Shown here: positions 1 to 5,074 of the stretch, piece by piece
Numbering within the stretch: position 1 is the first letter of the stretch
Layout of the letters: every line of letters starts with the position of its first letter
Assembly: GCA_021823305.1 (NCBI GenBank)
Contig: JAKAOE010000087.1
Coordinates: forward strand, 1-7,407
Direction of reading: 5' to 3'
From: Acidobacteriota bacterium
Lineage (GTDB): Bacteria > Acidobacteriota > Terriglobia > Terriglobales > SCQP01
Length of the DNA stretch: 7,407 nucleotides
The notes under the pieces: generated by a model
Database searches by the model: none
Told to the model about the DNA's origin: nothing
Seen by the model: only the letters and a program-made list of their open reading frames with translations
Made by a program: the position numbers and the translations under genes

Positions 1-575
1 CGCGCCGGGCGTTCTTCGTTGGCGTCGCCGGCGCCGCCACCGGCGCCGCCGTGGTGCTGGGCAGCGGCGTCTTCGGCGGCTTGGCCGGCCTCGAAGCCAG
101 GCCCATCGTCACCACCCCAGGCTGGGTCGAGATCGTGGACTTCGACGATGCCGGCTGCCGCCTTGGCGTGGTGCGCGTGCGCAAGGTGGTCCACACCGCC
201 GCCGAGTGGCGCCGCCTGTTATCGCCCCTTTCCTTCGAGGTCACGCGCCAGGCGGCCACCGAGATCGCCTTCTCCGGCCCGCTCAACGACTGCTACAAGC
301 CCGGCGTCTACCGCTGCATCGCCTGCGCCACCGCGCTCTTCAGCTCCGCCACCAAGTACGATCCCCACGAAGGCTGGCCCAGCTTCTGGGCGCCGATCGC
401 CCATCGCAACCTCTACCGCCTCGCCGACGACAGCCTCGGCATGGACCGCACCGAAGTCCGCTGCCGCCGCTGCGACAGCCACCTCGGCCATGTCTTCGGC
501 GACGGCCCCGCCCCCACCGGCCTGCGCTACTGCATGAACTCCGCCGCCTTCGCCTTCCACCCCCGCCCGGCGTAA
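1..575 (+). CDS. msrB: Peptide-methionine (R)-S-oxide reductase MsrB, Tat-exported, 5' end outside window
   Basis: MsrB reduces the R-epimer of methionine sulfoxide in oxidised proteins. The frame is open from base 3 and ends in TAA at 573-575, giving at least 190 residues; the start codon lies before the window. The visible N-terminus begins RRAFF, followed by a Gly/Ala/Val-rich hydrophobic stretch to about residue 30. This is a twin-arginine signal, so the enzyme probably works outside the cytoplasm. The MsrB core follows: two CxxC zinc pairs (C105/C108 and C154/C157, counted from base 3), GWPSFW, HLGHVFGDGP, and the RYCMNS motif with catalytic Cys177. About 65 residues between the signal and the core are not conserved in ordinary MsrB as I know it. 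A GTG at 51 is in frame but would remove the RR motif, so I do not take it as the start. The gene is convergent with vapC and no clear terminator separates them. Confidence 0.93.
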   Translation, partial: RRAFFVGVAGAATGAAVVLGSGVFGGLAGLEARPIVTTPGWVEIVDFDDAGCRLGVVRVRKVVHTAAEWRRLLSPLSFEVTRQAATEIAFSGPLNDCYKPGVYRCIACATALFSSATKYDPHEGWPSFWAPIAHRNLYRLADDSLGMDRTEVRCRRCDSHLGHVFGDGPAPTGLRYCMNSAAFAFHPRPA

Positions 576-597
576 GGCGCATTCCCGCCACCCAGGT

Positions 598-993
598 TCA
601 GGGGTGGACCACGCGCAGCCCCAAATGCACTTCAAACGCGTCAAAGTCGCGGTCGCGGTGGAGTAGAGCAAAGCCCTCACGCATACAGAAAGCGGCGATC
701 AAGCAAGCGATGGTGTTGCGCGGCGTATGGCCGAGACCGCGCAGATGGCGGTAATGCCGCGCCGCCAGTCGCGCCATGTCCGGCCCCGCAGCCCCCAACA
801 CCTGGAACGGCTCGACCGTCCGCTCCAACATACCGGCCTGGCGCTCGTCACGGGCTCCCCGCAGCAACTCGCACAGACTGAGATCGGTGAGGCCGAGAGC
901 GTCCTGTCCCACCGCATTCCGCAGCCAGCCGGTATGTGCGTTCTCGCGTCCCGCGAACCAGTCCACCCAGACCGACGTATCAACGACTACCAC
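598..993 (-). CDS. vapC: VapC-type PIN-domain ribonuclease toxin (possible active-site change)
   Basis: A 131-residue PIN-domain protein of normal VapC length. VapC toxins are Mg-dependent RNases that cut tRNA or rRNA and are held inactive by VapB. Visible family signatures are VVDTSVWVDWF with the first acidic residue D5, SLCELLRGA with E42, and LLHRDRDFD with D114/D116. The helix that normally reads T-I-D-C-L-I-A-A here reads TIACLIAAF. A96 (GCT, bases 706-708) therefore replaces the expected third catalytic aspartate, a change that one base could produce from GAT. The start is a GTG at 993-991. It overlaps the last codons of vapB by 7 bp, and a GAGGT lies about 12 nt upstream inside vapB, which fits translational coupling. 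The family call is secure; whether the toxin is active is not. Confidence 0.9.
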   Translation of the reverse strand: MVVVDTSVWVDWFAGRENAHTGWLRNAVGQDALGLTDLSLCELLRGARDERQAGMLERTVEPFQVLGAAGPDMARLAARHYRHLRGLGHTPRNTIACLIAAFCMREGFALLHRDRDFDAFEVHLGLRVVHP

Positions 994-1193
994 CGCTGGT
1001 GGCCGACCTCCGCCGCACGAACGGCGGACTCGTCGAGAGGAATCTTGCCGAAAGAATCGAGCAGCCGGCGCTGATCGTGCAGCCGAATCAGCGTACGCAA
1101 TGCCGCCTCGACGGTCGCGCGCTTGGTGCGTTCCCCGCTTGCGCGCATCGCCTTGCGCATGAGCGTGTCATCGATTTCAATATTCGTGCGCAT
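987..1193 (-). CDS. vapB: VapB-type antitoxin
   Basis: A 68-residue antitoxin whose N-terminus, MRTNIEIDD, followed by a short helix with LMRKAMRASG and TKRATVEAAL, is typical of the VapB ribbon-helix-helix family (Pfam VapB_antitoxin). This part dimerises and binds the operator DNA. The C-terminal part (LLDSFGKIPLDES) resembles the region that wraps into the VapC active-site groove. I chose the ATG at 1193-1191 because the family starts at MRT. The frame extends to 1271, but those extra residues lack family character and run into the promoter-like AT-rich island. The stop TAG at 989-987 overlaps the vapC GTG. The pair is expected to autoregulate from the region 1194-1240. Confidence 0.88.
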   Translation of the reverse strand: MRTNIEIDDTLMRKAMRASGERTKRATVEAALRTLIRLHDQRRLLDSFGKIPLDESAVRAAEVGHQRW

Positions 1194-1206
1194 GCCAGTC
1201 TCGCGC

Positions 1207-1237
1207 CGTTGTGTATAGTTTAGCACTTTCATGTGTA
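1207..1237. promoter_or_regulatory. Divergent promoter/operator region of vapBC and the propeller gene (putative)
   Basis: An AT-rich island in an otherwise very GC-rich region, between divergent vapB and the propeller gene. On the + strand it holds TATAGT at 1214-1219. On the - strand it holds the overlapping candidates TAAACT and TATACA. No convincing -35 element is seen at the right distance on either strand. Two direct copies of TGTGTA start at 1210 and 1232, 22 bp apart, about two helical turns. They could be operator half-sites for the VapB dimer or the VapBC complex. The assignment is inference from position and composition. Confidence 0.35.
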
Positions 1238-1300
1238 GGTGTCCGGCGCGCAAGTCCCGTCCCGTTCGCATCCCGCCGGTGCTACTCTGGCTTGCGTACC

Positions 1301-1306
1301 GGAGGT
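1301..1306 (+). promoter_or_regulatory. Ribosome binding site fixing the propeller gene start
   Basis: GGAGGT, a near-perfect Shine-Dalgarno, lies 6 nt before the ATG at 1313. This ATG opens directly into a signal peptide. The frame is open further upstream, to about 1211, but those residues are not signal-peptide-like. Confidence 0.8.
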
Positions 1307-1312
1307 CACTCC

Positions 1313-4066
1313 ATGACTTATCGCCGCCTGCCGTTCCTCGCCCTTGCGTTCTCCCTGCTCGCCGCCGCCGCGCTCGCCCAGGCGCCGCCGATCCCGGAGA
1401 CCCTGCTCAGCGGCAGCGGTGGCCTCGTCTGGCGCGCCATCGGCCCCATGCGCGGCGGCCGCTCCTTCGCCGTCGCCGGTGTGCCCAGCCAACCCGACAC
1501 CTTCTATATGGGCTCCGTCGGCGGAGGCGTCTGGAAAACCGATAACGCCGGCCGCACCTGGCGCCCCATCTTCGACCACGAACCGGTGCAGTCCATCGGC
1601 GCCATCGCCGTCGCTCCCTCCGATCCCAACATCGTCTACGTCGGCACCGGCGAGCCCGACCCCCGCTCCCAGACCTCCTATGGCGACGGCATGTACAAGT
1701 CCACCGACGCCGGCCGCACCTGGCATTTCATCGGCCTCGCCGGCACCCATCGCATCGGCCGCATCGTGGTGGACCCGAACGATCCCAACCGCGTCTACGT
1801 CGCCGCCCTCGGCCGCGTCTACGTCGCCAGCCCCGACCGCGGGCTCTACCGCTCCACCGACGGCGGCGCGACTTGGCAAAAGGTTCTTTACCGCGGCCCC
1901 AACGTCGGCGCCATCGACATCAGCCTCGATCCCCGCAACCCGCGCACCCTCTACGTCTCGCTCTGGGCCACGCGCCGCCCGCCCTGGAACGTCTACGCGC
2001 CTTCCAACATGCCCGGCGGCGGCCTCTATAAGTCCACCGACGGCGGCGACACCTGGACGCATCTCACCGGCGGCCTGCCCACCGACGACGCCGTCGGCAA
2101 GATCGGCGTCGCGGTCGCGCCCAGCGATCCCAACCGCGTCTGGGCGGTGGTCGATGACCTCACCGGCGGCGGCAAGTTCGGCGGCGTCTACATCTCCGAT
2201 GACGCCGGCGCCACCTGGCGCCAGGTCAACAACGAACCCCGCCTCTGGGGCCGCGGCTGGTACTTCGAGGCGGTCGCCGTGAATCCCACCGACCCGCACA
2301 AAGCCTACGTCATCAATACCTCCACCTACGAGACCACCAACGACGGTAGCACCTTCGTCGGTATCAAGGGCGCGCCCGGCGGCGACGACTACCATCAGCT
2401 CTGGATCAACCCCAACGACGGCAACCGCATGGTGCTGAGCAGCGACCAGGGCACCGTGGTCAGCGTGGATGGCGGCAGGAGCTGGAGCACCTGGTACAAC
2501 CAGCCTACCGCCGAGATCTACCACGTCTCCGCTTCCGGCGGCTTCCCCTGGTGGATCTACGGCGCGCAGCAGGACTCCGGCGCGGTCGGCGTCCGCCCCT
2601 GGTCGAAGTTCAATGTGCTCGACTTCCGCAACTGGATCCCGCTCTGCACCGGCGGCGAGAGCGGCATGGTGGTGCCCGACCCGGACAACCCCAACTACCT
2701 CTTCGGCGGCGCCGGTGTGCGCTGCAACCAGAAGCTGAACATCGTGGATTCGCTCGGCTCCATCCCGCGCCCCGCCCCCGGCGCGCCCGTCTACCGCAAA
2801 ACCTGGACGCTGCCGCTGGTCTTCTCCAAGGCCGACGGCGCGCTCTACTACGGCAACCAGTACGTCTTCCGCACCCGCGACGCGGGCCGCACCTGGGTGC
2901 GCATCAGCCCCGACTTGACCCGCGTCAACCCCGGCATCCCACCCAACCTCGATCCGGTCACCGCGCGCGACGAGGACAACCGCGGCGTCACCACGCGCAA
3001 GGGCGTGGTTTACAGCATCGCCCCCTCGCCGCTCGCGGCCAACGATATCTGGGCCGGCACCGACGATGGCTACGTCCAACTCACCACCGACGGTGGCGGC
3101 CGCTGGACCAACGTCACCCCGCCCGCCATGACCGCCTGGAGCAAGGTCTCCGGCATCGAGGCTTCCTACTTCGCCGCCGGCGCCGCCTACATCTCCGTGG
3201 ACCGCCACCGCCTCGGCGACCAGGCCCCCTACATCTATCGCACCCGCGACGACGGCAAGACCTGGCGGGAAATCACCGCCGGCATCCCCTACGGCTCCTA
3301 CGTCAACGCCATTAAGGAAGACACCGTCCGTCGCGGCCTGCTCTTCGCCGGCACGGAAATGGGCGTCTACGTCTCCTTCAACGATGGCGGCCAATGGCAG
3401 CCGCTCCAGCTCAACCTGCCGCACACCTCGGCGCGCGACTTCGTCATCCACGGCGATTCGCTCGTCGTCGCCACTCACGGCCGCGGCTTCTGGATCCTGG
3501 ACGACATCAGCCCCCTGCGCCAGCTCACCGCCGCCATCGCCGCCTCTCCCGCCCACCTCTTCCGGCCGGGGGACGCCCTCGCCATCCGCCAGGGCGGCCA
3601 GAACGGCACCCCGCTCCCGCCGGAGGAACCGCAGGAAATGAACCGGCCCAACGGTGCGATCCTCTACTACTCGCTCGCCCAGGCCGCGCCCCAGGCCGTC
3701 AAGTTGCGGATCGTGGATTCCGCCGGCCGCGTCATCGCCCGCTTCCGCAGCGACACGCCCGTTCCCACCGTCAACCCCGAGGCGATCAACATCCCGCCCT
3801 ACTGGTTCAAACCGCCGCAGCGGCTCGGCGCCGGCGCCGGCATGCACCGCTTCGTGTGGGATCTCATGCCCAACGTCGGCATGCCCGCCCCGCGCGGCGG
3901 CCGCGGCCGCGGCGGCCCGGTCGGCGCGCTCACGGCGCAATTGTTTGGCGGCTTCAACCCCCGCCTCCTAGTCCCGCCCGGCATTTATACCGTGCGTCTG
4001 ATCGTGGACGGCAGGACGTACTCCCAGCCGCTCGTCGTCAAGCCCGATCCGCGCCCCGGGAACTAG
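1313..4066 (+). CDS. Secreted Asp-box (BNR/VPS10-sortilin-like) beta-propeller protein
   Basis: A 917-residue exported protein of the family often annotated 'WD40/YVTN/BNR-like repeat-containing glycosyl hydrolase' or 'VPS10 domain-containing protein'. No enzymatic activity can be assigned. Residues 1-23 form a Sec signal peptide (TYRRLPFL, hydrophobic core, AAALAQA). About eleven Asp boxes (S/T-x-D-x-G-x-T-W) start near residues 75, 129, 180, 240, 294, 340, 384, 520, 591, 643 and 688. They are interspersed with SDPNxVYV-type strands, consistent with one or two large propellers. From about residue 720 a beta-rich C-terminal region begins, with LRIVDSAGRVIARF, HRFVWDLMPNVGMPAPRGG, then PPGIYTVRLIVDGRTYSQPLVV and DPRPGN at the end. 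A Gly/Arg-rich patch (RGGRGRGG) lies near residue 865. Related proteins, as I remember them, continue for roughly 80-100 more residues after the DPR motif, so this one looks short at its C-terminus. The 3' end overlaps miaA tail-to-tail by 29 bp. The role is probably carbohydrate or protein binding at the cell surface or in the periplasm. Confidence 0.88.
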   Translation: MTYRRLPFLALAFSLLAAAALAQAPPIPETLLSGSGGLVWRAIGPMRGGRSFAVAGVPSQPDTFYMGSVGGGVWKTDNAGRTWRPIFDHEPVQSIGAIAVAPSDPNIVYVGTGEPDPRSQTSYGDGMYKSTDAGRTWHFIGLAGTHRIGRIVVDPNDPNRVYVAALGRVYVASPDRGLYRSTDGGATWQKVLYRGPNVGAIDISLDPRNPRTLYVSLWATRRPPWNVYAPSNMPGGGLYKSTDGGDTWTHLTGGLPTDDAVGKIGVAVAPSDPNRVWAVVDDLTGGGKFGGVYISDDAGATWRQVNNEPRLWGRGWYFEAVAVNPTDPHKAYVINTSTYETTNDGSTFVGIKGAPGGDDYHQLWINPNDGNRMVLSSDQGTVVSVDGGRSWSTWYNQPTAEIYHVSASGGFPWWIYGAQQDSGAVGVRPWSKFNVLDFRNWIPLCTGGESGMVVPDPDNPNYLFGGAGVRCNQKLNIVDSLGSIPRPAPGAPVYRKTWTLPLVFSKADGALYYGNQYVFRTRDAGRTWVRISPDLTRVNPGIPPNLDPVTARDEDNRGVTTRKGVVYSIAPSPLAANDIWAGTDDGYVQLTTDGGGRWTNVTPPAMTAWSKVSGIEASYFAAGAAYISVDRHRLGDQAPYIYRTRDDGKTWREITAGIPYGSYVNAIKEDTVRRGLLFAGTEMGVYVSFNDGGQWQPLQLNLPHTSARDFVIHGDSLVVATHGRGFWILDDISPLRQLTAAIAASPAHLFRPGDALAIRQGGQNGTPLPPEEPQEMNRPNGAILYYSLAQAAPQAVKLRIVDSAGRVIARFRSDTPVPTVNPEAINIPPYWFKPPQRLGAGAGMHRFVWDLMPNVGMPAPRGGRGRGGPVGALTAQLFGGFNPRLLVPPGIYTVRLIVDGRTYSQPLVVKPDPRPGN

Positions 4067-4997
4067 CCCCGGCCGCGCCGGCGTCTCTCACCGTTTGGAG
4101 CGCTGCGCCCTGGATGGCCGGCTCGTCGCCGAAGCCGCCGAGCCAGTGCATCGCCGGGTCGGCGCGAAACCACGTCCACTGCCGCTTGGCGTAGTGCCGC
4201 TGCTCCTGTTGCGCCTCCGCCAGCGCCGCCGCCGCGTCCGCGCCGCGCAGCACGATGTCGCACGCCTGCTTGTAGCCGTGCGAACTCCAGATGCGCAGCT
4301 CGGCGGGATACACGCCGAGCAGCCGCCGCGTCTCCTCCTGGATCCCGCCCGCGAACATCGCCGCCGCGCGCCGCTCGATGCGTGCGTAGAGCGCGGCGCG
4401 CTCCGGCGCCAACCCCAGCTTCACCGTCCGCAGCTCGCGCCACGCCTCCGGCGGCGCCGCGCGCCAGCCCGCCTCTTGCGGCCGTCCGCTCAGCAGCCGC
4501 ACCTCCAGCGTGCGGATTGCGCGTTCCGCGTCGCGCCCGGCAATGCGTCCGGCGGCCTCCGGGTCGAGCCGCGCCAGCAGGCGGTGTAGTTGCTCCGGCG
4601 TTCGCCGCCGCAGCTTCTGCCGCAACTCCTCCGACGCCGCCGGCGCCGGCGACAGCCCCTCCAGCAGCGCCCGCAGATAGAACCCGGTGCCGCCCGCCAG
4701 GATGGGCAGCTTGCCCCGCGCCGCGATCGCCTCCACCACCGGCCGCGCCTGCCGCGCGTACTCGCCCGCCGTCCAGGGCGCCCGTGCGTCCGCCACGCCG
4801 ATCAGGTGATGGGGCACGCGTTCCATCTCCTTCCGCGTCGGCTTGGCGGTGCCAAAGTCGAAATCGCGGTAGAGCTGCACCGAGTCGAAGTTCACGATCT
4901 CGCCGTCCAACGCCTCGGCCAGCGCCAGCGCCAGCGCCGTCTTGCCGCTCGCGGTCGGCCCCGCCACTACCACGGCCCTATAAAGCACTACGGACAT
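4038..4997 (-). CDS. miaA: tRNA dimethylallyltransferase
   Basis: MiaA transfers a dimethylallyl group to N6 of A37 in tRNAs reading codons that begin with U, the first step towards ms2i6A. The predicted 319-residue protein has normal family length. The P-loop is GPTASGKT at residues 13-20. The substrate-binding segment is DSVQLYRDFDFGTAKP at 38-53, where most members have DSMQVYR.MDIGTAKP. Further matches are the GGTGFYLRALLEG motif, RDAERAIRTLEV, and the C-terminal RHYAKRQWTWFR. I place the start at the ATG 4997-4995 (MSVVLYRAVVVAG). The frame runs 32 codons further up, but those residues are not family-like and would cover the divergent promoter region. The last ~20 residues are Ala/Gly/Arg-rich and overlap the propeller gene's 3' end. 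The gene is divergent from the sensor kinase and stands alone as an operon here. Confidence 0.95.
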   Translation of the reverse strand: MSVVLYRAVVVAGPTASGKTALALALAEALDGEIVNFDSVQLYRDFDFGTAKPTRKEMERVPHHLIGVADARAPWTAGEYARQARPVVEAIAARGKLPILAGGTGFYLRALLEGLSPAPAASEELRQKLRRRTPEQLHRLLARLDPEAAGRIAGRDAERAIRTLEVRLLSGRPQEAGWRAAPPEAWRELRTVKLGLAPERAALYARIERRAAAMFAGGIQEETRRLLGVYPAELRIWSSHGYKQACDIVLRGADAAAALAEAQQEQRHYAKRQWTWFRADPAMHWLGGFGDEPAIQGAALQTVRDAGAAGASSRGADRA

Positions 4998-5023
4998 TAG
5001 GGGTTTTCCCGATTCCGGGCTGC

Positions 5024-5029
5024 TATACT
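5024..5029 (+). promoter_or_regulatory. Candidate -10 box for the sensor kinase operon
   Basis: TATACT, five of six matches to TATAAT, in the divergent gap between miaA and the kinase. It would place the transcript start near 5036 and give a leader of roughly 40 nt before the GTG at 5075. No good -35 hexamer lies 16-18 bp upstream. The complement could instead contribute to the miaA promoter. The rest of the 77-bp gap shows nothing else I can name. Confidence 0.35.
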
Positions 5030-5074
5030 GCTGCCAATCCGATTTTTCCTCCCTGTTCGGAAATAGCAGCATTC

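Noticed and set aside
576..597. Bidirectional terminator between msrB and vapC
   Set aside because: The 22-bp gap contains no inverted repeat or T-run that I can see.
3885..3920. Gly/Arg-rich repeat in the propeller gene as an insertion element
   Set aside because: It is a short low-complexity RGGRGRGG loop with normal GC-ending codons, common in C-terminal regions of this family.
1229..3940. A 903-codon open frame on the - strand opposite the propeller gene
   Set aside because: It mirrors the propeller gene's codon pattern: the translation is a monotonous Val/Asp/Gly/Ala sequence. It lacks a start context and recognisable domains. It is an expected antisense shadow in GC-rich DNA.
4382..5074. 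Upstream extension of the kinase reading frame
   Set aside because: These 231 codons run antisense to miaA, and the product is Pro/Ala/Arg-rich without domain character. The kinase promoter-like box and GTG start lie downstream of it.
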